NCBI RefSeq assembly: GCF_025352425.1
Contig: NZ_JANXTI010000011.1
Coordinates: 1 to 48,113 of the forward strand
Source of the DNA: Flavobacterium sp.
GTDB taxonomy: Bacteria > Bacteroidota > Bacteroidia > Flavobacteriales > Flavobacteriaceae
Direction: 5' to 3'
DNA length: 48,113 nucleotides
Both the position numbers and the translations under genes were made by a program. The notes under the pieces were generated by a model. The model saw only the letters and a program-made list of their open reading frames with translations. It was not told the origin of the DNA and did not search any database. Positions 32,440-41,615 of the stretch are shown piece by piece; within the stretch, counting starts at the first letter, position 1; every line of letters starts with the position of its first letter.

Positions 32440-33222
32440 TTACGATCCCGAGTAGCCTTTCATAATCCCTCTTGAAGAGTTTCTGATAAAATCCAAAATC
32501 TCATCACGTTCCGGTGACGCCGACATTTCAGCTTCGATAATCCCAACAGCCTGTGATGTGTTATAATTTTTCTGATACAGAATTCTGTAAATATCCTGAA
32601 TTTCCCTAATCTTTTCTGAAGTAAATCCTCTTCGGCGTAAACCAACTGAATTAATCCCAACATAAGAAAGCGGCTCTTTCGCAGCTTTAGTATACGGTGG
32701 AACATCTTTACGTACCAGCGAACCTCCGGAAATCATTGCATGATCACCAATCTGAATAAACTGATGAATGGCAGCCAAACCTCCAACAATGGCATAGTTC
32801 CCAACAATTACGTGTCCGGCCAAAGCTACTCCGTTTACGATGATAGCGTTATCCCCAATATGACAATCGTGCGCAATGTGGGCCGTTGCCATGATTAAAC
32901 AATTGTTTCCAATCTTAGTTTGACCAGATGCAATTGTACCACGGTTTATCGTAACACATTCTCTTATAGTTACATTGTCACCAATTACCGCAAGTGATTC
33001 TTCTCCACCAAATTTTAAATCTTGAGGCACTGCCGAAATTACTGCACCTGGAAAGATGTTGCAATTTTTTCCAATTCGTGCACCTTCCATAATGGTAACA
33101 TTGGAACCAATCCAGGTTCCGTCGCCAATAACAACATTATTGTGAATGGTGGTGAATGGTTCTATAACTACATTTTTGGCAATCTTTGCTCCCGGATGTA
33201 CGTATGCTAACGGTTGGTTCAT
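32440..33222 (-). CDS. lpxA: UDP-N-acetylglucosamine acyltransferase
   Basis: The 260-residue enzyme adds a 3-hydroxyacyl chain from ACP to UDP-GlcNAc, the first step of lipid A synthesis. It is a left-handed beta-helix of hexapeptide repeats (YVHPGAKIAKNVVIEPFTTI, GSNVTIMEGARIGKNC), with HIAHDCHIG containing the catalytic His, and a helical C-terminal domain (KIREIQDIYRILYQ). The ATG at 33222 gives the typical MNQPLAYVHPGAKIA start; an ATG at 33282 adds 20 atypical residues. Confidence 0.94.
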   Translation of the reverse strand: MNQPLAYVHPGAKIAKNVVIEPFTTIHNNVVIGDGTWIGSNVTIMEGARIGKNCNIFPGAVISAVPQDLKFGGEESLAVIGDNVTIRECVTINRGTIASGQTKIGNNCLIMATAHIAHDCHIGDNAIIVNGVALAGHVIVGNYAIVGGLAAIHQFIQIGDHAMISGGSLVRKDVPPYTKAAKEPLSYVGINSVGLRRRGFTSEKIREIQDIYRILYQKNYNTSQAVGIIEAEMSASPERDEILDFIRNSSRGIMKGYSGS

Positions 33223-33249
33223 TTGTCTTTGTATATTATTCTTAATTTT

Positions 33250-33284
33250 CAAATGTAATTCGCATTTACAATTAAATTGCAAAA
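33250..33284 (-). promoter_or_regulatory. Internal promoter candidate before lpxA
   Basis: On the minus strand TACATTTG (33257-33250) matches the -7 box, and TTTTG at 33284-33280 lies 22 bp upstream as a -33 element. It sits in the 84-bp gap after lpxC-fabZ, the largest gap in this part of the run. Confidence 0.45.
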
Positions 33285-33306
33285 TGCGTATTTCATAAGT
33301 GATCGT

Positions 33307-34695
33307 TTAATTAATTCTGGCAATTTGTGCCATTAATTCAGCTTCGGCTACTAATTTTCCATTAGCATAAGCCCTAGCCTGCATATGACAAATTCCTCTA
33401 CGGATAGGCGAAATCAAATCACATTTAAATATCAATGTATCTCCCGGCAATACTTTATGTTTGAACTTCACATTGTCAATTTTCATAAAGTAAGTAAGAT
33501 AGTTTTCAGGATCAGGAACCGAGCTTAAAATCAATATTCCACCCGTTTGTGCCATTGCTTCTACAATGATTACGCCCGGCATTACCGGTGCGCCTGGAAA
33601 ATGCCCAACGAAGAACGTTTCGTTCATGGTTACATTTTTCAAACCAACTACATGGTTGTCTGACATTTCAATGATTCTGTCGATAAATAAAAACGGCGGC
33701 CTGTGCGGAAGAATACTCATTATTTTATGAATATCCATTAGAGGCTCTAAGTTTAAGTTGTAAACCGGAATCTGATTTTTCTGTTCTATTTTGATAATCT
33801 TAGACAATTTTTTTGCAAACTGAGTGTTTACAAAATGTCCGGGTTTATTGGCAATAACCTTTCCTTTAATGCGGGTTCCAACCAACGCTAAATCACCAAT
33901 AACATCAAGCAATTTATGACGTGCTGCTTCATTTGGATAATGTAAAGTCAGGTTATCAAGAATGCCATTTGGTTTAACTGAAATGGAATCCTTTCCAAAA
34001 GCCACTTTTAGGTTTTCAATTGTTTTTGGAGATATTTCCTTGTCAACATAAACAATGGCGTTATTCAAATCACCGCCTTTAATCAAACCGCTGTCTAAAA
34101 GTGTTTCCAATTCGTGAAGGAAACTAAAAGTTCGCGCATCGGCAATTTCCGTTTTAAACTCCGAAATGTTTTTCATTGTAGCATTTTGAGTGCCTAAAAC
34201 CTTGGTTCCAAAATCAACCATGGCAGTTACCTGATATTCATCGGATGGCATCAAAAGAATTTCACTCCCTGTTGCTTCATCCATAAAAGAAATCACTTCT
34301 TTCACAACATAATAACAGCGTTCCGCATCTTGTTCGATAACACCCGCTTTCTCGATTGCTTCTACAAAATATTTAGAAGAACCGTCCATGATTGGCGGTT
34401 CCGATTCGTTTAATTCGATAATTACATTATCAACATCACAGCCTACAAATGCAGCTAAAACATGCTCTGAAGTCTGGATTTTAACTCCTAATTTTTCGAG
34501 GTTTGTGCCACGTTGCGTATTTACTACATAATTGGCATCAGCCTCAATAACCGGAGAACCTTCAAGATCTACCCTCACGAAAGAATAACCATTGTTAACA
34601 GGTGCGGGTTTGAAAGTCATTTTTACTTCTTTCCCTGTGTGAAGTCCAACACCCGTAAGCGAAATTTCGTTTTGGATGGTTTTTTGTTTAACCAT
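33307..34695 (-). CDS. lpxC-fabZ: Bifunctional LpxC deacetylase / FabZ dehydratase
   Basis: The 462-residue fusion has LpxC at about 1-305: QTSEHVLAAFVGCDVDN with the first zinc His, LTLHYPNEAARHKLLDVIGD with the second His and the zinc Asp. FabZ at about 320-462 has ILPHRPPFLFIDRI and GHFPGAPVMPGVIIVEAMAQ. LpxC removes acetate from UDP-3-O-acyl-GlcNAc, the committed step of lipid A; FabZ dehydrates 3-hydroxyacyl-ACP and so competes for the acyl donor. The fusion is normal in Bacteroidota. It begins 11 bp after lpxD. Confidence 0.95.
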   Translation of the reverse strand: MVKQKTIQNEISLTGVGLHTGKEVKMTFKPAPVNNGYSFVRVDLEGSPVIEADANYVVNTQRGTNLEKLGVKIQTSEHVLAAFVGCDVDNVIIELNESEPPIMDGSSKYFVEAIEKAGVIEQDAERCYYVVKEVISFMDEATGSEILLMPSDEYQVTAMVDFGTKVLGTQNATMKNISEFKTEIADARTFSFLHELETLLDSGLIKGGDLNNAIVYVDKEISPKTIENLKVAFGKDSISVKPNGILDNLTLHYPNEAARHKLLDVIGDLALVGTRIKGKVIANKPGHFVNTQFAKKLSKIIKIEQKNQIPVYNLNLEPLMDIHKIMSILPHRPPFLFIDRIIEMSDNHVVGLKNVTMNETFFVGHFPGAPVMPGVIIVEAMAQTGGILILSSVPDPENYLTYFMKIDNVKFKHKVLPGDTLIFKCDLISPIRRGICHMQARAYANGKLVAEAELMAQIARIN

Positions 34696-34706
34696 TGGTA
34701 AGCTAT

Positions 34707-35729
34707 TTAATTAGTATTATTTTTTTTCAATTCGTCTATATCGGCTACTATCTTTGGCAAATTCCTAAAATGGACATACGATTTACTATAATCAGCATAT
34801 CCAAATGCCGGGCTGCCCTGCAATACTTCACCATCATTTACATTCTTTCCAACACCGGATTGTGCCTGAATGCGGACATTATTCCCAATAGTGATATGAC
34901 CTGCAATGCCAACCTGGCCGCCAATCATGCAATTGCTGCCTATTTTAGTTGAGCCTGCAATACCTGTTTGCGCAGCGATTACGGTGTTCTCACCAATTTC
35001 AACATTATGGGCAACCTGAATATGGTTGTCCAGCTTTACTCCTTTTCGAATAAATGTAGAACCTAAAGTTGCTCTGTCAATAGTGCTGTTGGCACCTACA
35101 TCTACATTATCTTCTATGATTACGTTGCCAATTTGAGGGATTTTACTAAATGTTCCATCTTCGACAGGCGCGAAACCAAAACCATCAGAACCTACAACAC
35201 TTCCTGAATGAAAGTTACAATTGTTGCCGATTTCAGTTTCAGAATATATTTTTACACCTGGAAAAAAGATACAGTTATCTCCAATGATTACATTATCACC
35301 AATAAAACAATTTGGATATATCTTTACATCATTACCGATAGTAACATTTTTACCGATATAGCTAAAACTTCCCAGATAAAGGTTTTTGCCATAAGTTACT
35401 CCCTCTGAAATCACTGATGGTTGTTCAATACCTGATTTCATTAGCTTCACTTCATTGTAATACTCTAACAATTTGGAAAAAGACTGATAAGCGTCTTCCA
35501 CTTTAATTAACGTAGTGGTCAACTCGTTGTCAGGAACAAAATCGTTATTGACTATGGTAATAGTGGCTTCAGTAGTGTATATAAAATTTACATACTTAGG
35601 ATTGGCCAAAAACGTCAGCGAACCTTCAGTTCCTTCTTCTATCTTTGCTAATTTAAAAACCACTGCATCAGGGTTGCCTACCACTTCGCCTTCAAGAATT
35701 CCCGCTATTTGAGCTGCTGTAAATTTCAT
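34707..35729 (-). CDS. lpxD: UDP-3-O-acylglucosamine N-acyltransferase
   Basis: The 340-residue enzyme adds the second acyl chain in lipid A synthesis. It has an N-terminal domain ([38 protein letters not shown]), a long hexapeptide beta-helix with the catalytic His in [26 protein letters not shown] just before it, and a C-terminal helix. All the key LpxD blocks are present, so this copy is taken as the housekeeping one. It is followed closely by lpxC-fabZ. Its -7 box lies only 5 bp before the ATG. Confidence 0.95.
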   Translation of the reverse strand: MKFTAAQIAGILEGEVVGNPDAVVFKLAKIEEGTEGSLTFLANPKYVNFIYTTEATITIVNNDFVPDNELTTTLIKVEDAYQSFSKLLEYYNEVKLMKSGIEQPSVISEGVTYGKNLYLGSFSYIGKNVTIGNDVKIYPNCFIGDNVIIGDNCIFFPGVKIYSETEIGNNCNFHSGSVVGSDGFGFAPVEDGTFSKIPQIGNVIIEDNVDVGANSTIDRATLGSTFIRKGVKLDNHIQVAHNVEIGENTVIAAQTGIAGSTKIGSNCMIGGQVGIAGHITIGNNVRIQAQSGVGKNVNDGEVLQGSPAFGYADYSKSYVHFRNLPKIVADIDELKKNNTN

Positions 35730-35734
35730 TCCGA

Positions 35735-35742
35735 CAAAAGTA
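35735..35742 (-). promoter_or_regulatory. -7 box directly before lpxD
   Basis: Reads TACTTTTG on the minus strand, 5 bp before the lpxD ATG. A start site at the usual distance would fall on or beside the start codon, so the transcript could be leaderless. Confidence 0.4.
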
Positions 35743-35756
35743 TAAAAAAATCAATT

Positions 35757-36995
35757 TTAATAGTGATTTTCGTCAAGTAGTTTTGGAAAACATATAAAAT
35801 ACTTGGTCACTGGTTTTGACAATGCTTTTAAATTCAGTTGGTCTGAAGCTTCCACAACATCTTCAATGGTTTTGTCTTTCTTTAAAATCCGGATAGGCTC
35901 AGCATCTTTGCTGTAGGCCTGGTTTTCAATCTTTCCTTTAAAAATAAAATACTTTGCTTCCTGCTGTGTAATGTTGTTGTCTTTTGCAAAGCGGCTGGTC
36001 ATTTCTTCTAATACTTCTTTCGGAAATTTATCGCTGTTGAGTTTTATTTTTGATAAATCTCTATTAATAATCATTTTGCTCAAACTACTTAAGATAAAAT
36101 CATTGTGATGCTGCCAGTTTTTTAAGGCACTAATTATATCAAAATCATCTAGTTGCGCAAAGCTATCTAAATTACTATTGGAGAAATTATCGCATGTCAC
36201 TTTATGTTCCATAAAATGTTTTAAAGGCTTGCTGCATTCTATATCAGCCCCTTTATGGAATAATTCTTTGGCTCTTTTAAGTGTATTGGTCAAAGTCAAT
36301 TCGGCTACTAAACTTGTTTTATGCAAATAGGCTTGCCAGTACATCAATCGTCTTGCCATCAGGAACTTTTCAATAGAATAGATGCCTTTTTCTTCCATAA
36401 CCAAAAAATCATCCGCCACATTAAGCATTTGGATTAGCCTGTCCGAATTGATATTACCTTCGGCAACACCTGAATAAAAGCTATCGCGCTTCAGATAGTC
36501 CATCCTATCCATATCTAACTGACTTGAAATCAGTTGTAACATGAATTTTCTATGGTATTCTCCTTTAAAAATCTGAATTGCCAAACTTAACTGTTCATTA
36601 AACTCTTCGTTAAGTTTATTCATAAACAACAGCGATATTTCTTCATGGTGGACTTCCACGATACTGTGTTCTAAAGTATGTGAAAAGGGTCCGTGTCCAA
36701 TATCATGCAAAAGGATTGCTATATATAAAGCATTCTCTTCTTCTTTAGTAATCGAAACTTCTTTTGAACGCAGTACTTCTATTGCTTTCTGCATTAAATG
36801 CATAGCCCCAATTGCATGGTGAAAACGCGTGTGATGTGCACCAGGATAAACCAAATAAGACAGTCCCATTTGACTTATACGTCGCAAACGCTGGAAATAG
36901 GGATGCTGAATTAAATCATAAATCAACGTATTGGGAATGGTAATAAAACCATAAATTGGGTCGTTGAATATTTTAAGTTTATTAGTGTCGCTCAC
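35757..36995 (-). CDS. HD-domain phosphohydrolase
   Basis: The 412-residue protein has an HD metal-dependent phosphohydrolase domain: GAHHTRFHHAIGAMHL (first His), LLHDIGHGPFSHTLEHS (the HD pair), then LDMDRMDYLKRDSFYSGV (the last Asp). It resembles the dGTPase/SAMHD1-like group (YwfO-like), which hydrolyse deoxynucleoside triphosphates; the substrate of this one is not certain. It lies between menD and lpxD in the same direction, 27 bp before lpxD, and probably shares their transcript in part. Confidence 0.88.
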   Translation of the reverse strand: MSDTNKLKIFNDPIYGFITIPNTLIYDLIQHPYFQRLRRISQMGLSYLVYPGAHHTRFHHAIGAMHLMQKAIEVLRSKEVSITKEEENALYIAILLHDIGHGPFSHTLEHSIVEVHHEEISLLFMNKLNEEFNEQLSLAIQIFKGEYHRKFMLQLISSQLDMDRMDYLKRDSFYSGVAEGNINSDRLIQMLNVADDFLVMEEKGIYSIEKFLMARRLMYWQAYLHKTSLVAELTLTNTLKRAKELFHKGADIECSKPLKHFMEHKVTCDNFSNSNLDSFAQLDDFDIISALKNWQHHNDFILSSLSKMIINRDLSKIKLNSDKFPKEVLEEMTSRFAKDNNITQQEAKYFIFKGKIENQAYSKDAEPIRILKKDKTIEDVVEASDQLNLKALSKPVTKYFICFPKLLDENHY

Positions 36996-37025
36996 AAATT
37001 TGTTGGTTTTCGTAAAGATATAAAT

Positions 37026-38687
37026 TTATACCAAAGCTTTAAAGTAGCCTTTTAATAGTTTGTCGTTTTCGCGGGTCGGAGTAAAAACTTCCAGTATCAT
37101 TGGTCTGTCGTTTTGCATAAAAAGTTTGGACAAACCTTGTTTCAGTGAAGCATCATCACTTGCAATGAGGTAATCCAACTGATACATTTTGGACAAATGC
37201 TCGGCTGTTAAACAATGAGATGTTTCGAAATACGTATTGAACGTTTCGGTTTCCTGATGTCCGGGTAATATCCTAAAAATGCCGCCGCCGCCATTATTAA
37301 TTAAAATGATTTTAAAATTACTAGGAATATAATTGTTCCAGAGTGCATTACTGTCATATAAAAATCCAACATCGCCTGTGATTAAAACCGTTGGTTTTTT
37401 ACTTCCAACCGCAGCTCCAATAGCCGTTGAAGTGCTGCCATCAATACCACTTGTTCCTCTATTGCAGAATACTTCTATCGATTTATCTATATCAAATAAT
37501 TGCGCATAACGAATGGCAGAACTGTTGCTAATCTGCAATTGGATTTCCTTTGGCAAACCTGAAAATATTATTTCAAATGCTTTTAAATCTGAAAAAGCAA
37601 CCGTAGAAAGATACTCTGAATGTTTTACTTTTCGATTTGAATGAATATTTTGAAAAGTTACTTTGTAATTGCTTTCAATATCTTTTACAAAAGGCAGAAA
37701 CTGTTTAAAGAACTGATTCGGACAGACAGTAAAATGTTTGGTCAAAATACCAAAAGTGTCATACGCACGGCTTTCATCAATATGCCAATGATGCCTTGGT
37801 TTGTATTTTCTGAGAAATGCTTTTACCCTTTTTGAAACTATCATTCCACCAAACGTGATAAGAACTCTCGGTTGCAGTTTTAAAAAATCAGAAGGTGAAA
37901 ATGGGGTGATGACTGTATCAATGTTGTTGATAAAGCTGGGATGATGGAGATTAGAAGTTGTTTCAGTCATTACTACAACCGATGGAATTGCAGCCAATTG
38001 GTTCAACCACTTTTGTTCTATCGAATTTGGGGCACATTCGCCAACCAAAATTAATATCTTCCTGCTGTGATTCCAAAGCGTTGAAAAAGCAATAATATCA
38101 TCAACGTCAACAAATCTTAGGGGTTTAAGCAAACCTGTTACATTAAAATCGACCGAAAGTTTATTTGTTGTTTCGTATAATGGTTCCTCAAACGGTACAT
38201 TGATATGCACCGGTCCTTTTCGGGCAATAGCCACATTAATGGCTTGATTTATAAATACATCATTTTCTTCTGAAGCGTCTTCGGTCAGATTAGCGTTATA
38301 TAACGAATGATTGATAAAAACATTTTCCTGACGGATGGTTTGCCCATCGCCAATATCAATTTTATCAAAAGGCCTGTCGGCTGAAATAACAATAAACGGA
38401 ATCTGACTATAGAATGCTTCGGCCAGTGCCGGATAGTAATTCAGCAATGCCGAGCCTGAAGTACAAACCACAGCAACAGGCTTTTGGGTTTGTTGGGCAA
38501 TCCCCAATGCAAAAAAAGCCGCACAACGTTCGTCTGCAATACTATAGCAAGTAAACTTTGGATTATTAGTAAAACCTATGGTCAAAGGTGCATTTCGGGA
38601 ACCTGGAGAAATAATAATATCGTGAACTCCTTTGGCATGACATATCTCAATAATGCTTTGTGCTAAAGGTATTTTAGGATAAATCAT
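37026..38687 (-). CDS. menD: SEPHCHC synthase (menaquinone synthesis)
   Basis: The 553-residue thiamine-diphosphate enzyme joins 2-oxoglutarate and isochorismate in menaquinone synthesis. IIISPGSRNAPLTIGF near the start, CTSGSALLNYYPALAEA, RGTSGIDGSTSTAIGAA and TGDVGFLYDSNALWNNYI with the following NNGGGGIF form the cofactor-binding set of MenD. It uses chorismate-derived isochorismate, so it links to aroC elsewhere in the window. It has a promoter at 38707 and is first in the minus-strand run. Confidence 0.95.
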   Translation of the reverse strand: MIYPKIPLAQSIIEICHAKGVHDIIISPGSRNAPLTIGFTNNPKFTCYSIADERCAAFFALGIAQQTQKPVAVVCTSGSALLNYYPALAEAFYSQIPFIVISADRPFDKIDIGDGQTIRQENVFINHSLYNANLTEDASEENDVFINQAINVAIARKGPVHINVPFEEPLYETTNKLSVDFNVTGLLKPLRFVDVDDIIAFSTLWNHSRKILILVGECAPNSIEQKWLNQLAAIPSVVVMTETTSNLHHPSFINNIDTVITPFSPSDFLKLQPRVLITFGGMIVSKRVKAFLRKYKPRHHWHIDESRAYDTFGILTKHFTVCPNQFFKQFLPFVKDIESNYKVTFQNIHSNRKVKHSEYLSTVAFSDLKAFEIIFSGLPKEIQLQISNSSAIRYAQLFDIDKSIEVFCNRGTSGIDGSTSTAIGAAVGSKKPTVLITGDVGFLYDSNALWNNYIPSNFKIILINNGGGGIFRILPGHQETETFNTYFETSHCLTAEHLSKMYQLDYLIASDDASLKQGLSKLFMQNDRPMILEVFTPTRENDKLLKGYFKALV

Positions 38688-38706
38688 TGTTGTTTTTTAA
38701 TGAAAA

Positions 38707-38742
38707 CAAAGATACAACTTGTATGGCTTTTTCAATGCAAAA
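38707..38742 (-). promoter_or_regulatory. Promoter candidate for menD
   Basis: On the minus strand TATCTTTG (38714-38707) matches the -7 box, and TTG elements lie 18 bp (38735-38733) and 23 bp (TTTTTG, 38743-38738) upstream. Confidence 0.5.
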
Positions 38743-38780
38743 AGATTTCACAACTTAGAACTTTTAGAGTGAGGAATCCC

Positions 38781-38850
38781 TTGACCGCTATTGACACCTT
38801 ATGATGTTTTTTGACACCTACTGAATCATTTTGACACTTAGTGACACCTC
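38781..38850. repeat. TTGACACC motifs at 10- and 20-bp steps
   Basis: TTGACCGCTA (38781), TTGACACCTT (38791), TTGACACCTA (38811), TTGACACTTA (38831) and GTGACACCTC (38841) start at exact multiples of 10 bp, with a looser TTGATACC at 38863. They lie between the divergent menD and GNAT genes. Confidence 0.7.
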
Positions 38851-38874
38851 AAACCTTGCATTTTGATACCGTTC

Positions 38875-38947
38875 TTCGGGTATTGTTCGGGTGTTGTTCG
38901 GGTATTGTTCGCAAAACAGGGTCATTTTGGGAACAACACCCGAACAA
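38875..38947. repeat. 11-bp direct repeats and 17-bp inverted repeat
   Basis: TTCGGGTATTG, TTCGGGTGTTG and TTCGGGTATTG follow each other at 38875, 38886 and 38897. TTGTTCGGGTGTTGTTC (38883-38899) is the exact reverse complement of GAACAACACCCGAACAA (38931-38947), separated by 31 bp. The stretch lies 50-120 bp before the GNAT gene and could form a stable RNA hairpin in its leader. Confidence 0.8.
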
Positions 38948-38996
38948 AGGTGGGAGAAGCTTCTTAAAAAGTAAATTGTTTTCCTATTTTTACCTT

Positions 38997-39494
38997 ATGG
39001 AAATAAAAATCAGGCCTTATCAAAACAATGATGCTGAAACCATCGTTGCCATTCTTAATTATTATATCGTAAACTCAACGGCTTTGTATGATTATGAATT
39101 GCGGACATTGGAACAGCAACGGTCAATTTTAGAAGAAAAACTAAAAAAACAGTTTCCGGTAATTGTTGCAACAATTAATGAGCGGGTGGTTGGTTTTGGC
39201 TATTACAGCGAGTTTCGCTTTCGCGAAGCCTATAAGTTTACAGTCGAGCATTCAGTCTATGTAATGCCTAACGAGCATGGAAAAGGTATTGGAAAGGAAA
39301 TAATGAGGCACTTAATTGATTTAGCCAAAAAACAAAAACTGCACACCATGATTGCGGTTATAGATTATGAAAACCAAAGCAGCATTGCCTTTCATGAGCA
39401 GTTTGGATTTGCTACGGTTGGAATTATAAAAGAAAGCGGCTTTAAGTTTGAACGATGGCTTCACTCTGTGATTATGCAATTAATGCTGGAATAA
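38997..39494 (+). CDS. GNAT family N-acetyltransferase
   Basis: The 165-residue protein is a GNAT acetyltransferase of the phosphinothricin/methionine-sulfoximine type. IRPYQNNDAETIVAILNYYI at the start, VGFGYYSEFRFREAYKFTVEHSVYV (split here) in the middle, and the acetyl-CoA loop HGKGIGKEIMRHL followed by NQSSIAFHEQFGFATVG. The acceptor may be an amino acid analogue. The ATG at 38997 is chosen because the longer frame from 38841 covers the repeat region and lacks family similarity; TATTTTTAC lies 3 bases upstream as a possible -7 box. Confidence 0.85.
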   Translation: MEIKIRPYQNNDAETIVAILNYYIVNSTALYDYELRTLEQQRSILEEKLKKQFPVIVATINERVVGFGYYSEFRFREAYKFTVEHSVYVMPNEHGKGIGKEIMRHLIDLAKKQKLHTMIAVIDYENQSSIAFHEQFGFATVGIIKESGFKFERWLHSVIMQLMLE

Positions 39495-39565
39495 ATACCT
39501 ATTTAAAAATTAACAATCGACAGTATTAAATTGTAATTTTAAAACTTTAATTCTTATGAAAAGTT

Positions 39566-41188
39566 ATGAAAAGAAGAAACTTTATAGCCAATACTGCACT
39601 GGTTACTATCGGATTTACATCCTTACTGGCATCATCCTGTACAACAAAATCTACTGAAACTAAATCGGAAGGCAATGATGATGAAGTAGCTGATGATTTT
39701 GAATTGAACGAAATCACAATCAGTGAACTACAGGAAAAAATGGAATCGGGAAAATATTCTTCCGAACAAATTACCAAACTATATTTAGACAGAATTGAAG
39801 CCATTGATAAAAATGGGCCCAAATTAAATGCCATTATTGAATTGAATCCGGAAGCTTTAGCAATTGCCAAAGCAATGGACAAGGAACGAAAGGAAGGCAA
39901 AATAAGAGGCAATCTACATGGTATTCCAATTCTAATAAAAGACAATATTGACACAGCAGATAAAATGATGACAACCGCCGGTTCTTTGGCATTGGTTGGA
40001 AATATTGCTTCAAATGATGCTTTTATTGTAAAAAAATTACGAGATGCGGGTGCTGTATTACTTGGAAAAACAAACTTAAGCGAATGGGCAAACTTTCGTT
40101 CTACTTCTTCTTGTTCGGGTTGGAGTAGTCGTGGTGGGCAGACTAAAAACCCTTATATTATAGATCATTCCCCTTGTGGCTCCAGCGCCGGTTCCGGAGT
40201 TGCTGTGGCTGCCAATCTATGTGTTGTTGCCGTTGGAACAGAAACCGATGGCTCTATTGTTTGTCCGGCATCTGTAAATGGAACGGTAGGCATTAAACCA
40301 ACAGTTGGCCTGGTAAGTCGTTCGGGTATTATTCCCATTTCACATACACAAGATACCGCGGGACCTTTGGCAAGAAATGTTAAGGATGCTGTTATTCTTT
40401 TGGAAGCTATGATTGGCATTGATGCTACTGATAAGGTAACCAAAGAAAGCAAAGGGAAATCAGTTGAAAACTACACTCAGTTTTTAAAAATAGATGGTTT
40501 GAAAGGAAAAAGAATTGGTATAGAGAAAAAGAAATATACAAATCCGCTGCTAAACGAGCTATTGCATAAAGCTAAAGAAATAATGAAACAACAAGGTGCT
40601 ACTATAGTTGAAATAGAATACCTTGACAAGATTAATGCAAATGGAGAAGCGGAAAATGATGTTTTACAATTTGAATTTAAATATGGGGTAAACAAATATT
40701 TAACTACATCCAATTCCAAAATGAAATCATTGGAAGACGTTATTGCTTTTAATAAAACAAACGAAGCTAAAGCGATGCCAACATTCAAACAGGAAATTCT
40801 TGAAATGTGTCAGGATAAAGCAGGATTAGATAACACAAAATACATTCAGGCACTAGCTAAAAGTCATAACGATGTAAAAAATATCATCGACAACGTAATT
40901 AAAGATAACCAACTTGACGCTATTTCCGGATTAACAATGGGTCCGGCTTGTAGCATTGACACTATTTATGGTGACCGATGGGGCGATGTCTTTCTGACAG
41001 CTCCGGCGGCAATGAGCGGTTATCCTCATATTAGTGTTCCTTGCGGAAAAGTATATGAATTGCCTGTAGGGCTTTCGTTTTTCAGTGGTGCATACCAAGA
41101 AGGAGCGATAATAAGTCTTGCGTATGGATACGAACAAGCATCTAAAAGTAGAATAAAGCCTGAGTTTAAGGAGGCATTTTTAGACTAA
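39566..41188 (+). CDS. Amidase-signature family protein, exported
   Basis: The 540-residue product has a lipoprotein-like signal with an RR pair (MKRRNFIANTALVTIGFTSL, then LASSC with Cys25), so Tat export and lipid anchoring are possible. The amidase signature is complete: Lys125 in LIKDNID, the Ser pair 206/207 in CGSSAGSGVAVA, and Ser230 in GTETDGSIVCPAS, the Ser-cisSer-Lys triad. It should hydrolyse amide bonds of small substrates outside the cytoplasm. An ATG at 39556 is out of frame. A terminator follows. Confidence 0.88.
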   Translation: MKRRNFIANTALVTIGFTSLLASSCTTKSTETKSEGNDDEVADDFELNEITISELQEKMESGKYSSEQITKLYLDRIEAIDKNGPKLNAIIELNPEALAIAKAMDKERKEGKIRGNLHGIPILIKDNIDTADKMMTTAGSLALVGNIASNDAFIVKKLRDAGAVLLGKTNLSEWANFRSTSSCSGWSSRGGQTKNPYIIDHSPCGSSAGSGVAVAANLCVVAVGTETDGSIVCPASVNGTVGIKPTVGLVSRSGIIPISHTQDTAGPLARNVKDAVILLEAMIGIDATDKVTKESKGKSVENYTQFLKIDGLKGKRIGIEKKKYTNPLLNELLHKAKEIMKQQGATIVEIEYLDKINANGEAENDVLQFEFKYGVNKYLTTSNSKMKSLEDVIAFNKTNEAKAMPTFKQEILEMCQDKAGLDNTKYIQALAKSHNDVKNIIDNVIKDNQLDAISGLTMGPACSIDTIYGDRWGDVFLTAPAAMSGYPHISVPCGKVYELPVGLSFFSGAYQEGAIISLAYGYEQASKSRIKPEFKEAFLD

Positions 41189-41192
41189 TAAA

Positions 41193-41223
41193 AAAACCTG
41201 TTACTTAAAAGTATCAGGTTTTG
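41193..41223. terminator. Terminator between convergent genes
   Basis: AAAACCTG (41193-41200) pairs with CAGGTTTT (41215-41222), extended inward by TACTT/AAGTA around one mismatch, with A- and T-rich flanks. Confidence 0.7.
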
Positions 41224-41240
41224 AATTTTTTATGATTGAG

Positions 41241-41615
41241 TTAAATTATTTCAATTCCATTTTCTTCGAGTATTCCTAAAAGATAGCTACTTTGATTTGG
41301 ATTGTACTTTTCGATTCCGCTTTGATACCATTTAGAAATAACATCAATCTGGAAAGCGGTGTAGTCATCATCATTTATGCTGATTCCAAGCATACCCGCT
41401 AAAAGGAAATCCTCCAGGACTTTATTGGTAACAATCAATTTGGGAATCCCATAGGAAACTTTTCCATTCATTCTCTCATAGTCCAATCTTCCTTGGTTAA
41501 AACCAAAAAGATAAGCCTCATTTTGATTTTCTGCTATATCCAAATATGGATTTAGACCATTTGAAAAACCTTGTAAATAATCCTGTCTGTATACGGAGTT
41601 AAATATATTATTCAT
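41241..41615 (-). CDS. Small cytoplasmic protein of unknown function
   Basis: The 124-residue product has no signal or membrane segment. It is acidic, with repeated aromatic-glycine stretches (YLQGFSNGLNPY, AYLFGFNQGRLDYERM) and a helical C-terminal half (AFQIDVISKWYQSGIEKYNP). The first half looks like the Gly/Tyr repeats of small scaffold-like proteins, but I recognise no family. It has its own stretch of DNA between two terminators and is likely a single-gene unit. Confidence 0.6.
   Translation of the reverse strand: MNNIFNSVYRQDYLQGFSNGLNPYLDIAENQNEAYLFGFNQGRLDYERMNGKVSYGIPKLIVTNKVLEDFLLAGMLGISINDDDYTAFQIDVISKWYQSGIEKYNPNQSSYLLGILEENGIEII

Noticed and set aside
38841..38996. N-terminal extension of the GNAT protein
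   Set aside because: The 52 extra residues are translated repeats and hairpin sequence; the family start fits the ATG at 38997.
40165..40788. Antisense ORFs over the amidase gene
   Set aside because: They are shadow frames of a complete amidase with all catalytic residues.
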